Source: Glutamicibacter sp. JC586
GTDB lineage: Bacteria > Actinomycetota > Actinomycetes > Actinomycetales > Micrococcaceae
Assembly (NCBI RefSeq): GCF_009805585.1
Contig: NZ_VHIN01000022.1
Location: forward strand, 310,001-374,000
DNA length: 64,000 bases
Direction of reading: 5' to 3'
The position numbers and the translations under genes were made by a program. The notes below the pieces were generated by a model, which saw only the letters and a list, made by a program, of their open reading frames with translations, was not told the DNA's origin and made no database searches. Position 1 is the first letter of the stretch. Every line of letters starts with the position of its first letter. Below are positions 17,949 through 26,848 of this stretch, in pieces.

Positions 17949-18383
17949 CTAATTCGCAGTTGAGGCAATTGATACCTTAAGTTCGTGTCCTTGCAACTCG
18001 CTCGTGACGAAAGTGAGCGAACTTGAGTAGCCGTTAAGAGAAATCTGTTCGCGGACTTTCGCGCCTTCAATTGTGCAAGGCACGCTGATTTCTCCGTTCT
18101 CTTTTTCATCATCGCTTTGCCATGCGATGGTGGACAACTTATCTTTGCCCGAGCATTCGAGCGCAATCGTATAGTCGCCGCCGCGGAGCGGAATAGCAAG
18201 GGAGATATTCTGGTCCTCTTGTTCAACTACCGTGCTGATGGCAGCCAGCTCGTGGTCTTGCAACGGCATCATCGACTCCGTAGCTGCCGTTCCCGCGCTG
18301 CTGGAATCGCTGGCAGAACAACCGGTGAATGCCATTGAAGCTCCTACGATGATCGTGAGAGCGAATGCATGTTTCAGTGTCAT
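17949..18383 (-). CDS. putative secreted lipoprotein
   Basis: The 144-residue protein begins with a lipoprotein signal: MTLKHAFALTIIVGASMAFTGC, the cysteine being the lipidation site, followed by a Ser/Ala-rich linker (SASDSSSAGTAATES). The mature domain is mostly predicted strand with two cysteines (IALECSGKD and ISVPCTIEG) that could form a disulfide bridge. GAGGAGAAAC lies just before the ATG. I cannot assign a function. It is the last gene of a minus-strand group behind the two phosphotransferase-like genes. Confidence 0.7.
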   Translation of the reverse strand: MTLKHAFALTIIVGASMAFTGCSASDSSSAGTAATESMMPLQDHELAAISTVVEQEDQNISLAIPLRGGDYTIALECSGKDKLSTIAWQSDDEKENGEISVPCTIEGAKVREQISLNGYSSSLTFVTSELQGHELKVSIASTAN

Positions 18384-18396
18384 AGTTTCTCCTCGG

Positions 18397-18546
18397 TTAG
18401 GAAGCTACGACTCGAAACTGGACTCCGGTTGGGGAGAAAACTGTTCCTGAGCCGCTCGAGGTTTTAATTCCCGCGGTGTACTTGCGCCATTTGAAGATAT
18501 AAAAAGTGCCTTGAGGGCGTGCCACGTACATCTGACGCGAGTTCAT
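18397..18546 (-). CDS. possible small protein of 49 residues
   Basis: An open frame starting MNSRQMYVARPQGTFYIFKW and ending SPTGVQFRVVAS lies 13 bases upstream of the lipoprotein gene on the same strand. The second half is Gly/Ser/Thr-rich and beta-prone. The frame stays open upstream to 18654, overlapping the end of the phosphotransferase gene. There is no clear ribosome-binding site, so it may be only a leader or a non-coding gap. Confidence 0.3.
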   Translation of the reverse strand: MNSRQMYVARPQGTFYIFKWRKYTAGIKTSSGSGTVFSPTGVQFRVVAS

Positions 18547-18604
18547 TTTAGATACCAACTCTAAGCATAACCCTGCGGCAAAGCCTCCTGTGCCTGCGAG
18601 AAGC

Positions 18605-19498
18605 CTATAGATCCTGCAGCAGGATCCGAACCCTATTGAGGAATACACTGGCAAGTTCTTCGTTCGGGCTCACCGAGGTGAAAACACCGGCCAGCATGAG
18701 AGCAGCATCCAGACGCAGCACCGCCCAAGCGGTCGTGGACTCATCGATGGTTCCGCCATAAGCACGGTAGCCGGCAAGGATGTCCATGTAGTCCAGAGCG
18801 TTTTCTGGTATCTGAGCGTATTCGCGAATACGCGCCATCTCGAGTTCTGGAGCAGCAGTGAGTGCGTTGCTCCAATCAAACAATGCCCGCGGTTCACCGG
18901 CAGCCACACGAATGTTCTGCCGGCGAATATCCAGATGCAGCTGGCTGACCCGGTGCAACGAACGTTGGAGCACCTTGGCCAGATGAGTTGGTTTAGGCAA
19001 GGCTGGCAGCTGATGATCGGTAATAATTCTCGAATGACGATCACCGATGCGCTGAGCCAGATAATCATAGATATCCGGGCATCGGGCTACTTCACTAGCT
19101 AGTGGCTCAACCTGGTGCATCTTGGCCAGGACAGCTCCCAACGCCTGCTGGTTTACCGGCGTCTGGTCGTCGTCGATAACTTCGGTGACCAGCACCGAAT
19201 ACCCGCCTTGATCCACCAGCTCCGTCGGATTCGCAGAGGGCACACCATGCCCTAAGGCCCAGGCGCTGAGCCTCAGTTCTTTGCATTGGAGCTCCAAAGC
19301 CTGAATTCCTGGATTATTCATGGTGTCAAAAACACGTGCGCGCGGTACGCGGTAGCCTTCACGCCGTGTCTCTGCCCTCGCGCTGAAAAACAGGAACTCC
19401 ACGCCTGCACCCAATAGCCTCAGGTCGTGCGCTCCACGATTCAGCGCGAGCTCTTCCGCTGCTTGCTGCGGGGAAGTGATCTGGGAATTGAACGTCAA
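18605..19498 (-). CDS. phosphotransferase-family protein, diverged
   Basis: The 297-residue protein has an APH-like catalytic loop H-L-D-I-R-R-Q-N near residue 195 and a metal-binding DWSNA segment about 18 residues later; the usual HGD of the family is HLD here. A helix-rich C-terminal lobe follows. It overlaps the end of the next upstream kinase-like gene by four bases, which suggests translational coupling. Sequence similarity between the two products appears low, so the pair may form a heterodimer or handle related substrates; this is inference. Confidence 0.7.
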   Translation of the reverse strand: MTFNSQITSPQQAAEELALNRGAHDLRLLGAGVEFLFFSARAETRREGYRVPRARVFDTMNNPGIQALELQCKELRLSAWALGHGVPSANPTELVDQGGYSVLVTEVIDDDQTPVNQQALGAVLAKMHQVEPLASEVARCPDIYDYLAQRIGDRHSRIITDHQLPALPKPTHLAKVLQRSLHRVSQLHLDIRRQNIRVAAGEPRALFDWSNALTAAPELEMARIREYAQIPENALDYMDILAGYRAYGGTIDESTTAWAVLRLDAALMLAGVFTSVSPNEELASVFLNRVRILLQDL

Positions 19499-20355
19499 AC
19501 GAGAACAGCTTCCGCCGCATTCAGTATCCGCGGACCGATCTTGCGCATGAGTTTGCCCATCTTTGGGTTATCGGTGCGCGAGAGGGTATCTGAAAGCCGT
19601 TCCAAACTCATCAAACCCAGCCAGATCTTCGCACGGCGGGCTTCGTCCGGATTTGGCGCAATCAAGTCCACCATCTTCAGCCCATGCCACAGGCTCAGGT
19701 ATGCGGTGTTAAGCGCAGGATCCCAAGCCGCGGCCAGATCCCAGTCCAGAATGCCAATCAGTTCTTCGCCAACCCAGTGCATATTGTGCCCGGCCAGGTC
19801 TCCATGAACTAGTGCCGGGGGCACCTGTGCCAACTCATCAAGCTGTGCCCACAGGCTTCTGGCCGCTGGGCGCAGTTCATCGGGCAGTGCGTCGTAGCAC
19901 TGCTGCTGGCGTTCTTCGGTCCATGGGCCGCGGAAGGCAAATGGTTTGGCCAGGTGATCGCTGATGGGTTCCAACGGAATCTCAGCAAAGTCCTTGACTA
20001 CCTTGCCCAGCACCTGCGGATCTCCATAGTGCGGTTCGTGGGCACTGCCTGGAATGAATGACATCGCCACCGAACTCAGTCCATCAACGCTCAGGATCTG
20101 AGAGATGGCCACCGGGATCTGGTAATCCAACTGGCTTTCGAGGCGGTCCAGAAGGTCCAAGGTGCGCGGCATCTGCTCGGTAGCTTGCGGCGTGCGTGCC
20201 ATGCGAATGACTGCCTGCGGGTTGGCAATGATCACCTTGTGGGACTGCCCGCCCTCGTTTACTGCCGCGTCATCCCATGAGAGATCGGGGCAAAGCTGGC
20301 GGGCAATCTGCAATTCTTCATTGGTGGCAGGTCGGCTCACTGGCACTCTTCTCAT
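19495..20355 (-). CDS. aminoglycoside phosphotransferase-family kinase
   Basis: The 286-residue protein shows the catalytic loop L-V-H-G-D-L-A-G-H-N near residue 187 and the metal site G-I-L-D-W-D-L-A about 15 residues later, both complete. The N-lobe contains GGQSHKVIIANPQAVIRMAR. Close family members phosphorylate small hydroxylated compounds; the substrate is unknown. It is the first gene of a minus-strand cluster with a second phosphotransferase, and divergent from the CPBP protease gene. Confidence 0.8.
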   Translation of the reverse strand: MRRVPVSRPATNEELQIARQLCPDLSWDDAAVNEGGQSHKVIIANPQAVIRMARTPQATEQMPRTLDLLDRLESQLDYQIPVAISQILSVDGLSSVAMSFIPGSAHEPHYGDPQVLGKVVKDFAEIPLEPISDHLAKPFAFRGPWTEERQQQCYDALPDELRPAARSLWAQLDELAQVPPALVHGDLAGHNMHWVGEELIGILDWDLAAAWDPALNTAYLSLWHGLKMVDLIAPNPDEARRAKIWLGLMSLERLSDTLSRTDNPKMGKLMRKIGPRILNAAEAVLV

Positions 20356-20436
20356 GTAGCTTGCTGGCGGTCTTGATCTCAGGCTATCGCAGGTTTGCCA
20401 CGCGCTTCCTCAGTACGCGCAAAGCCAGATCAGCCT

Positions 20437-21219
20437 ATGATCGAAAACGTGAATGCTGAACAAATTGAGCAGAAAGCAACCCGCAAGACCCTCAGGTTTG
20501 AGGTCGTCTTGGTACTTGCGTTGTCCTTGGGCCAAAGTGCGGTGTATTCGATCCTGAGTTTGGCCGACAAGCTCACCCGCGGGCCACTGCGCGAACAAAC
20601 TACCTCGCTGAATAATCAGCTGAGCAACCGCGAATTTTTCGACTTCAGCTACCAGCTGCTCGACATTATTTTTGCTTTGGTGCCGGCGCTACTGGCCCTC
20701 TACCTGATGAAACGTAGCACCGGTCGCGGTATCCACGAGATCGGTATTGACCTGCGGCGGCCAGGCAAGGACGCTTTGCTTGGTGCTGGACTGTTCCTAG
20801 CCATGGGACTTGGCACCCTTGGCGTGTACGCCGCCGGTCGAGCACTGGGCATTACTACGGCGCTGTCCGCGGCCAACCTAGGGGATTACTGGTGGAGCGT
20901 GCCGATGCTCTTGCTCTCGGCGGTGCGCCATGCGGTGCTCGAAGAAGTACTGATGCTCGGCTTCCTTTTCACCTACGCGAAGAAGCTGAACCTCGGATTA
21001 TGGACCACCATCATTTCTTCGGCGGTGATTCGCGGTAGCTACCACCTGTATCAAGGTCTGGGGCCAATGATCGGCAACTTGCTCATGGGTGTGGTTTTTG
21101 GCTGGGTCTATCACAAGTACGGCCGAGTGATGCCGCTGGTGATCGCGCACTTCCTGCTAGACGCCATCGGCTTTGTTGGGTACGCGCTGATTGGCCCGGC
21201 CATCGGGATCGGGAGCTAG
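20437..21219 (+). CDS. CPBP family intramembrane glutamic endopeptidase (CAAX protease-like)
   Basis: The 260-residue membrane protein has about seven predicted helices. The CPBP/Abi motif 1 appears as VLEEVLMLGFLF near residue 168, with the di-glutamate; the usual Arg of EExxxR is replaced by a hydrophobic residue. Motif 2 is IRGSYHLYQG near residue 203 and motif 3 is VIAHFLLDAIGF near 238. Family members cleave substrates within the membrane or protect against bacteriocins. ATG 20437 is chosen since the frame upstream carries no homologous sequence. Confidence 0.82.
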   Translation: MIENVNAEQIEQKATRKTLRFEVVLVLALSLGQSAVYSILSLADKLTRGPLREQTTSLNNQLSNREFFDFSYQLLDIIFALVPALLALYLMKRSTGRGIHEIGIDLRRPGKDALLGAGLFLAMGLGTLGVYAAGRALGITTALSAANLGDYWWSVPMLLLSAVRHAVLEEVLMLGFLFTYAKKLNLGLWTTIISSAVIRGSYHLYQGLGPMIGNLLMGVVFGWVYHKYGRVMPLVIAHFLLDAIGFVGYALIGPAIGIGS

Positions 21220-21235
21220 CACCTAAACTGTAATA

Positions 21236-21655
21236 ATGCAGATTTCCGAGCTGAGTACCCAGCAGATTTCCGGCGCTGTGGCGTTGTGGGAGCGCACCGG
21301 GCTGACGCGGCCCTGGAATGATCCCTACGCCGATGCCAGGCGCGCTCTGGAAACCTCCACCTCCACTGTGCTGGCCATAATCGAGGATGAAAAGGTTATC
21401 GCCACCGTCATGGTTGGCCACGACGGTCACCGCGGTTGGCTCTACTACGTGGCCGTGGATCCTCGACGCCAAGGCGCGGGCCTGGGGAGGAAGATGGTTG
21501 AAGCCGCAAGCGACTGGCTCACCGAGCGGGCTGTACCTAAGGTCCAGCTGATGGTGCGCAACGAAAACAAGGCCGTGCTCAAGTTTTATCAGCGATTGGG
21601 TTTTGAGGACCAAAAGACTGTGGTCTTGGGCAAGCGCCTGGGTGCTAAATCTTGA
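21236..21655 (+). CDS. ypeA: GNAT family acetyltransferase YpeA
   Basis: The 139-residue protein matches the YpeA group closely: LWERTGLTRPWNDPYADARRAL at the N-terminus, VGHDGHRGWLYYVAVDPRRQG in the middle, then the acetyl-CoA loop RRQGAGLGRKMV, and a C-terminus ending LGKRLG. Its acetyl acceptor is not known even in E. coli. It starts 16 bases after the CPBP protease gene, so the two are probably cotranscribed. Confidence 0.9.
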   Translation: MQISELSTQQISGAVALWERTGLTRPWNDPYADARRALETSTSTVLAIIEDEKVIATVMVGHDGHRGWLYYVAVDPRRQGAGLGRKMVEAASDWLTERAVPKVQLMVRNENKAVLKFYQRLGFEDQKTVVLGKRLGAKS

Positions 21656-21673
21656 TTCCAGCGCATAAAAAAT

Positions 21674-21705
21674 GGTAGGTGGGGACGCCATTGTCCCCGC
21701 CTACC
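21674..21705. terminator. bidirectional terminator between convergent genes
   Basis: GGTAGGTGGGGAC and GTCCCCGCCTACC form a 13-base stem with one G-T pair around a six-base loop. An A-run (AAAAAA) to its left gives a T-run on the minus strand for the glyoxalase-like gene, so it may end transcription from both sides. Confidence 0.72.
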
Positions 21706-21725
21706 AACGTACTACAACACCCGCG

Positions 21726-22370
21726 TCACAAAACTACTGGACCATTTTCGGTTTCGAAGGTGACGGTCATGATTCCCGGGGTGCCATTAGGCGCCTCGTA
21801 GTCCATGGTCACCGCGCCGAGGTGCACATTTTCGGGTTGTCCCAACCATTCCAACACACGTTCACGTGAGCCGGCAATGGTGATCTCGCTGATCGCCCCG
21901 GTCGGCTCCAAAGCCTTGGACGGGTGAAGATCCTTGGCCTGCTCGTCCCAGGAAATTAGGTACGGGCACTGTGGATCGGCGATCAAACCTTTAATGCCGA
22001 TCTGCTGCCAGGTCAGCTCCCGGCCATCGGGGAATTTGCGGTTACCCGGAACCGATTTGCGACCCAGGCGGTCTTCGGCGCCCGATAGATCGTCCACCGA
22101 AACGCACCAGCCCATCCAGCCGCCGCCAAGCTCCGAACGAGCTCGTACCGCCTGACCGAAGGGGGCCTTGTCGCTGGCCGGGTGATTGAGTACTTCGACG
22201 ACCTCAAGATACTGGCCGTGCTTGAGTGGGAAGATGACATTGCGCGTCCCGAACCGAGGATGCACGCCTCCCTTAACGAACTCCAAACCCAAGGCCTCGG
22301 AGATTCTTTGCGCGGTTGGCAGCAGCCCGTCAGGGCCGCAGGCATAACTTACGTGATCTAGCCTCATCAT
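21726..22370 (-). CDS. VOC-superfamily glyoxalase-like protein
   Basis: The 214-residue protein starts with the glyoxalase/VOC strand MRLDHVSYACGPDGL, typical of the Glyoxalase_3 type. The GVHPRFGTRNVIFPL and GQYLEVVEVLNHPA segments contain the usual His/Glu metal-ligand candidates. A second beta-alpha module is visible at ISEITIAGSRERVLEWLG. The substrate is unknown; this family is not the classical glyoxalase I. Two adjacent ATGs make the start uncertain by one residue. It is convergent with ypeA. Confidence 0.8.
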   Translation of the reverse strand: MMRLDHVSYACGPDGLLPTAQRISEALGLEFVKGGVHPRFGTRNVIFPLKHGQYLEVVEVLNHPASDKAPFGQAVRARSELGGGWMGWCVSVDDLSGAEDRLGRKSVPGNRKFPDGRELTWQQIGIKGLIADPQCPYLISWDEQAKDLHPSKALEPTGAISEITIAGSRERVLEWLGQPENVHLGAVTMDYEAPNGTPGIMTVTFETENGPVVL

Positions 22371-22539
22371 GATGCCATCATGGCAACATGTGATGGCAGT
22401 CTCTACTTAGGCCAGCCTAATTTGCAAGTGGCAATCGAATTCTCTGCGACAAAATCGCCGATGCCGCGAAATATGACCGATTGAGACCCCGTGCCCGCTG
22501 TCATATTGCAAAAATCTTCGGTTTTCGGGCACACTAGAA

Positions 22540-22670
22540 ATAGGTCATGAGTCCCAGTAACAAGCCCCGGCTTACTGGGCGGCAACCCTCCAACCGCGGT
22601 GGGGTGCCCCGGGTGAAGACCTGGCCCTTAGCCGTACAAGGCGACTAAGGACAAGCGCGGGTAACCCTGG
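22540..22670 (+). ncRNA. SAM-IV riboswitch
   Basis: The aptamer core matches the actinobacterial SAM-IV consensus: AGGTCATGAGT opening helix P1, paired with GACCT at 22618-22622, then CAAGCCCCGGCTTACTGG, GGCAACCCTCCAACCGC and GGTGGGGTGCCCCGGGTGA. A further hairpin, CCTTAG with CTAAGG at 22626-22650, gives the extra downstream stem that distinguishes SAM-IV from SAM-I. It lies about 80 bases upstream of metY and should turn off metY-metX when S-adenosylmethionine is plentiful. How it acts is not clear: GAAGAC (22670-22675) and GTCTTC (22702-22707) could form the switching stem. Confidence 0.92.
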
Positions 22671-22750
22671 AAGACCTCTCGATCGGGCTCTTCTCATCGG
22701 TGTCTTCTTAGTGGTCTACCCCAAAGTCACAGAACTATTTGGAGGAAACC

Positions 22751-24109
22751 ATGAGCAACAACTGGTCATTTGAAACCCGTCAGATCCACTCCGGACAGAC
22801 CCCCGATCCGACCACCGGGGCACGCGCCCTTCCGATCTTCCAGACCACATCCTTCGTTTTCCCGACAGCAGAAAGCGCCGCAGCACGTTTTGCGCTCCAG
22901 GAACTGGAGCCGATCTACACCCGCATCGGCAACCCAACCACCGATGCGGTGGAAACCCGGATCGCCGATCTTGAAGGTGGCGTTGGCGCACTGTTGCTGG
23001 CTTCGGGCCAAGCAGCCACCACTTTCGCGATCCTGAACCTTGCCGAAGCCGGCGACCACCTGGTGGCCAGCCCAAGTTTGTACGGCGGCACCCAGAACCT
23101 GCTTAAGCACACCCTGAAGCGTCTGGGCATCGAGGTCAGCTTTGTGGCCGACCCGGATAACCTGCAGGATTGGCGCGACGCGGTTCGCCCAAATACCAAG
23201 GCCTTCTTCGGCGAAACCATTTCCAACCCACGCCAGGACGTGTTGGATATTGAAGAAATCGCCAAGATCGCCCACGAAAATGGGGTGCCGTTGCTGGTGG
23301 ATAACACCCTAGCCACCCCGTACCTGATCCGCCCGATCGAGTTCGGTGCCGACATCGTCATTCACTCGGCGACCAAGTTCCTTGGCGGTCATGGCAATGC
23401 GATCGCCGGGGTAATCGTGGATTCGGGCAACTTCGACTTTGCCAAAGATCCAGAACGTTTCCCCGGTTTTAACACCCCGGACGAGTCCTATAACAACTTG
23501 GTTTTCGCCCGCGATTTGGGTGTGAACGGGATTCTCGGCGCCAACCTGGCTTACATCCTCAAGGCGCGTGTGCAGCTGCTGCGTGACCTGGGCTCCGCGG
23601 TCTCGCCGTTCAACGCGTTCCTGATTGCCCAGGGTTTGGAAACCCTGTCCTTGCGTGTTCAGCGCCACGGTGAAAACGCCCGTGAGGTCGCCAATTGGTT
23701 AGAAGCCCGCACCGAGGTGCAGAAAGTGGCTTATGCGGGGCTGGCCTCGTCGCCATGGTTTGAACGTGCCAAAAAGTACTCGGAACACGGTGCCGGTTCG
23801 GTGATCGCCTTTGAGCTGGCCGGCGGTGCTCCGGCAGGTCAGGCCTTCGTGAATGCGCTGGAATTGCACTCCCATGTGGCCAACATCGGTGATGTTCGCT
23901 CGTTGGCCATTCACCCGGCGTCCACCACCCACGCGCAGCTTTCCGAGGCCGATCAGATCGCCGCCGGTGTCAGCCCGGGCTTAGTCCGCATCAGCGTCGG
24001 ACTAGAAAATATCAAGGACATCCTGGCCGATTTGGAGCTAGGCTTCAACGCGGTGGCAGAACTTGAAAATTCGGCTCCAGATAATAAGGAATTGCAGGAA
24101 ACGCTCTAG
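22751..24109 (+). CDS. metY: O-acetylhomoserine sulfhydrylase
   Basis: The 452-residue enzyme belongs to the Cys/Met-metabolism PLP family. The N-terminus WSFETRQIHSGQTPDPTTGARALP, the GGTQNLLKHT segment and the PLP-lysine motif HSATKFLGGHGNAIAG are typical of MetY, which is longer than MetB/MetC. It forms homocysteine from O-acetylhomoserine and sulfide. ATG 22751 follows GGAGGAAACC, so a TTG twelve bases earlier is not used. The SAM-IV riboswitch upstream and metX two bases downstream fix its role in methionine synthesis. Confidence 0.95.
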   Translation: MSNNWSFETRQIHSGQTPDPTTGARALPIFQTTSFVFPTAESAAARFALQELEPIYTRIGNPTTDAVETRIADLEGGVGALLLASGQAATTFAILNLAEAGDHLVASPSLYGGTQNLLKHTLKRLGIEVSFVADPDNLQDWRDAVRPNTKAFFGETISNPRQDVLDIEEIAKIAHENGVPLLVDNTLATPYLIRPIEFGADIVIHSATKFLGGHGNAIAGVIVDSGNFDFAKDPERFPGFNTPDESYNNLVFARDLGVNGILGANLAYILKARVQLLRDLGSAVSPFNAFLIAQGLETLSLRVQRHGENAREVANWLEARTEVQKVAYAGLASSPWFERAKKYSEHGAGSVIAFELAGGAPAGQAFVNALELHSHVANIGDVRSLAIHPASTTHAQLSEADQIAAGVSPGLVRISVGLENIKDILADLELGFNAVAELENSAPDNKELQETL

Positions 24110-24111
24110 GT

Positions 24112-25263
24112 ATGCCATCCATTGCAACCAATGAAGACACAGTGACCACCGAAAATACGCAGCTCACCCACGGCCAAGACGGCATGATGCGCCGTAGCGC
24201 CGTGGGGGAGTACCACTTCGAATTTGGGGGCTACCTGCCACAGGTTCAGCTCGGATTTGAAACGTGGGGCACCCTGGCCGCCGACGGCTCCAATGCGGTC
24301 CTGGTGATGCATGCACTGACCGGCGATGCGCACGTCGCCTCCGGAGACAGCGCAACGGCTGGCTGGTGGGACTCATTTGTGGGCCCCGGGGCCACGGTCG
24401 ACACCAACAAGTACTTCGTTCTTGCCGTGAATATGATCGGCGGTTGCAATGGATCTACCGGGCCTGCCAGCCTGGATGAACATGGCCAGCCCTACGGCTC
24501 ACGCTTTCCCTTTGTCACCATCAAGGATTCGGTGCGCCTAGAATCGCGCCTTGCTGCCCAACTGGGAATCACCTCTTGGCATGCGGTGATTGGTGGTTCC
24601 ATGGGTGGAGCGCGAGCCCTAGAGTACGCCGTTGAATTCCCTGAGCAGGTGAAAAACCTGGTGGTGATGGCTTCCAGCGCCCAAGCCACCGCGGAACAGA
24701 TCGCCTTCGCGCAGGTGCAGACCCAGTCCATCAGGCTGGATCCGCACTTTGCCGGCGGAGATTATTACAACACCGATGCGCGTCCCGATGCCGGGCTAGG
24801 CCTGGCCCGGCGTCTGGCGCACATCACCTATCGCTCTGAGTCGGAGCTTGAAGCCCGGTTCGGTCGCAGCGCACAACCCGGCGAACAGCCCACTGGGATC
24901 CTCGAAGGGCCACGTGGCCGGTACCAGATCGAAAGCTACCTAGACCATCAGGCCAGCAAACTGGCCCACCGCTTTGACGCCAACAGCTATCTACTTCTGA
25001 CCGAGGCGCTGATGAGTCACGATGTGGCCCGTGGCCACGGCTCGCTGACCTTAGCGCTGGCACGACTGGCACAGACGAACGTAGTTGTTGTCGCTGTCAC
25101 CTCGGACCGGCTGTACTTCCCTGAGCAGTCGCACAAGCTGGCCGCAGCGTTGCCAACACCGGTGCCGGTGCACTTCATCGAGTCGCCGATCGGACATGAT
25201 GGGTTCCTCACCGATGCGCACCAGCTCGAAGGTGTTTTGCGCAGCCAGGTTTTTGATCGCTAG
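24112..25263 (+). CDS. metX: homoserine O-acetyltransferase
   Basis: The 383-residue alpha/beta-hydrolase-fold acyltransferase carries the nucleophile elbow G-G-S-M-G-G, the aspartate in VTSDRLYFPEQS and the histidine in IGHDGFL. The family signature NMIGGCNGSTGPAS is clear. It acetylates homoserine using acetyl-CoA for the adjacent MetY. The start lies two bases after the metY stop; an in-frame GTG further in is possible, but the alignment begins near residue 20 either way. It is cotranscribed with metY under the SAM riboswitch. Confidence 0.94.
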   Translation: MPSIATNEDTVTTENTQLTHGQDGMMRRSAVGEYHFEFGGYLPQVQLGFETWGTLAADGSNAVLVMHALTGDAHVASGDSATAGWWDSFVGPGATVDTNKYFVLAVNMIGGCNGSTGPASLDEHGQPYGSRFPFVTIKDSVRLESRLAAQLGITSWHAVIGGSMGGARALEYAVEFPEQVKNLVVMASSAQATAEQIAFAQVQTQSIRLDPHFAGGDYYNTDARPDAGLGLARRLAHITYRSESELEARFGRSAQPGEQPTGILEGPRGRYQIESYLDHQASKLAHRFDANSYLLLTEALMSHDVARGHGSLTLALARLAQTNVVVVAVTSDRLYFPEQSHKLAAALPTPVPVHFIESPIGHDGFLTDAHQLEGVLRSQVFDR

Positions 25264-25279
25264 TTACAAGCGCTAAAAA

Positions 25280-26137
25280 CTACTGCGCGCTGTCGCCGGC
25301 GCCCAGGGAATCGTTGGGCTTAGAAGTGGTAAATGGTGTGGCCGACGGGCGCTTTGCGGTGATTCCGTCACCCGAGGACTGGTGACGCAGGCGGCGCAAT
25401 ACCCACGGAGCCAAGTGCGTGCGTGCCCACTGCAGATCCTCGATGCGAGCTTCGCGCCAAGTGCGCAAATCCGGAATCGGCTGAACCGTGGTGTCCAGCG
25501 TGTGCTCAACATTCAACGCGTCCAGCGCCATCGCGGCGATGCGTTGGTGCCCCAGCGGCGAGAAGTGCAGGCGGTCCGGCGCCCACATTTGTGGCTGGTG
25601 CAGTTCGCGCAGCGCCCACATGTCGGCGACGACCGCATCGTGGCGCGCGGCCACGGTGCGGATGTTCTCGTTATAGATCGCGACCTTGCCACGGATGCTT
25701 CCCAGCACCGGAGTATCACGAATATCCGGCCCGGTGACGATCAGCAACGTCGCGCCGGACGTGCTCAGTTTTGCTACTGCGTCATCAAGTATGTCGGCGA
25801 TCTTATCCGGATCCCCGCCCGGTCGCAGCACATCATTACCGCCCGCGCACAGCGAGATAAGATCTGGCTTGAGCTCGATCGCTGGTTCTAGCTGTTCGTC
25901 GACGATCTGCCCGATTAGCCGACCGCGGATCGCCAAGTTTGCGTAGGCAAAGTCAGGGACCGAGGTGCTTAGCTCCTGAGCCAAACGGTCTGCCCAGCCA
26001 AGATGCGCACCAGCATTGGCTGGATCCGGATCGCCGATTCCCTCGGTGAACGAATCGCCCAAGGCGACATAGCGGCGCCATGGGTGCAGGTTCTTTTCGG
26101 TGGAGTTGGTCGTTTCTAAGTCAAAGTCTTTAGGCAC
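25280..26137 (-). CDS. SGNH/GDSL hydrolase
   Basis: The 285-residue protein has the four SGNH blocks: VALGDSFTEGIGD near residue 30 (nucleophile Ser), IRGRLIGQIV (Gly), LCAGGNDVLRPG (Asn), and DRLHFSPLGHQRIA (catalytic Asp and His). There is no signal peptide, so it is probably cytosolic, acting as an esterase or lipase-like hydrolase on small esters. The C-terminal 80 residues are basic, then charged and polar, without homology that I can place. It is convergent with metX. Confidence 0.87.
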   Translation of the reverse strand: MPKDFDLETTNSTEKNLHPWRRYVALGDSFTEGIGDPDPANAGAHLGWADRLAQELSTSVPDFAYANLAIRGRLIGQIVDEQLEPAIELKPDLISLCAGGNDVLRPGGDPDKIADILDDAVAKLSTSGATLLIVTGPDIRDTPVLGSIRGKVAIYNENIRTVAARHDAVVADMWALRELHQPQMWAPDRLHFSPLGHQRIAAMALDALNVEHTLDTTVQPIPDLRTWREARIEDLQWARTHLAPWVLRRLRHQSSGDGITAKRPSATPFTTSKPNDSLGAGDSAQ

Positions 26138-26201
26138 AATTCATATTGTTACCCTATGGTAACCATCCGTCAATCAACCTCAAGGATGATCTATGCCACC
26201 G

Positions 26202-26600
26202 CTAGCTTTTCAGCGCATCTAGGCGGGCCTGCGCGTATTCATCGCTGGAGATCACTCCACGCGATCGCAACTGATCAAGTTCGGCCAACTTCGCTTCAAT
26301 ACTCTTTGCCGGTGCTAGCACTTGGGACTGAGCCAACCGCGCCGCCATATCGGTCTGCAAGGTTAGCGGGTCCAGCCCAGCGCTCTTGGCCTTCTGATAA
26401 TTACGCACCTGCGCGTAAATAATAAAGACCACCGCGGCCACGAAGATCACTAGGAAAATGCCGATCAGCCACGGCATGAGCGCAAGGGCCGTGTCAATAA
26501 AAGTTGAGCCGGTGGATGGTGTCTCATCGATGAAACTAAGGTCGTCGATCTGACTCGGGTCGATCTGTGAGTAATCCTCTATGACTTCGAAACTATTCAT
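26202..26600 (-). CDS. membrane-anchored SHOCT-domain protein
   Basis: The 132-residue protein has an acidic N-terminus, one membrane helix (ALMPWLIGIFLVIFVAAVVFIIY, residues 38-62) and a C-terminal SHOCT motif: LAELDQLRSRGVISSDEYAQARLDAL. SHOCT motifs are short helical modules found at the ends of many bacterial membrane proteins and probably mediate oligomerisation. No catalytic feature is present. It stands alone beside the GDSL hydrolase gene. Confidence 0.8.
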   Translation of the reverse strand: MNSFEVIEDYSQIDPSQIDDLSFIDETPSTGSTFIDTALALMPWLIGIFLVIFVAAVVFIIYAQVRNYQKAKSAGLDPLTLQTDMAARLAQSQVLAPAKSIEAKLAELDQLRSRGVISSDEYAQARLDALKS

Positions 26601-26750
26601 GGACCCTTGCTCCGGTATGTGTTTGTGAAATGACCTGATGAACTTGTCTTTCCACTAGTCAAGCATCGAAGCATTTAAACGCGTAGTGCCGAATCGAAAA
26701 TTTACCAATTTGCAACCAAGAGTTGTGTAGGGCGCTTTGGTGCAAGAATT

Positions 26751-26810
26751 CTTGTATCAACCCATTGACACAAGGTGTAGTTGTTGCTTGTATTAGTCCA
26801 TTGATACAAG
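26751..26810 (+). promoter_or_regulatory. two 24-bp palindromic operators over the promoter of the membrane protein/GntR operon
   Basis: CTTGTATCAA-CCCA-TTGACACAAG (26751-26774) and CTTGTATTAG-TCCA-TTGATACAAG (26787-26810) share the same 10-4-10 layout and lie 36 bases apart centre to centre. TTGACA at 26765-26770 in the right arm of the first is a perfect -35, and TGTATT in the left arm of the second lies 18 bases later as a -10. A repressor bound here would cover the promoter. The GntR gene at the end of the same operon is the obvious candidate. Confidence 0.75.
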
Positions 26811-26848
26811 AGGAGCTGAATCGGGCTCCCTGCCCGAAAGGACCGACC

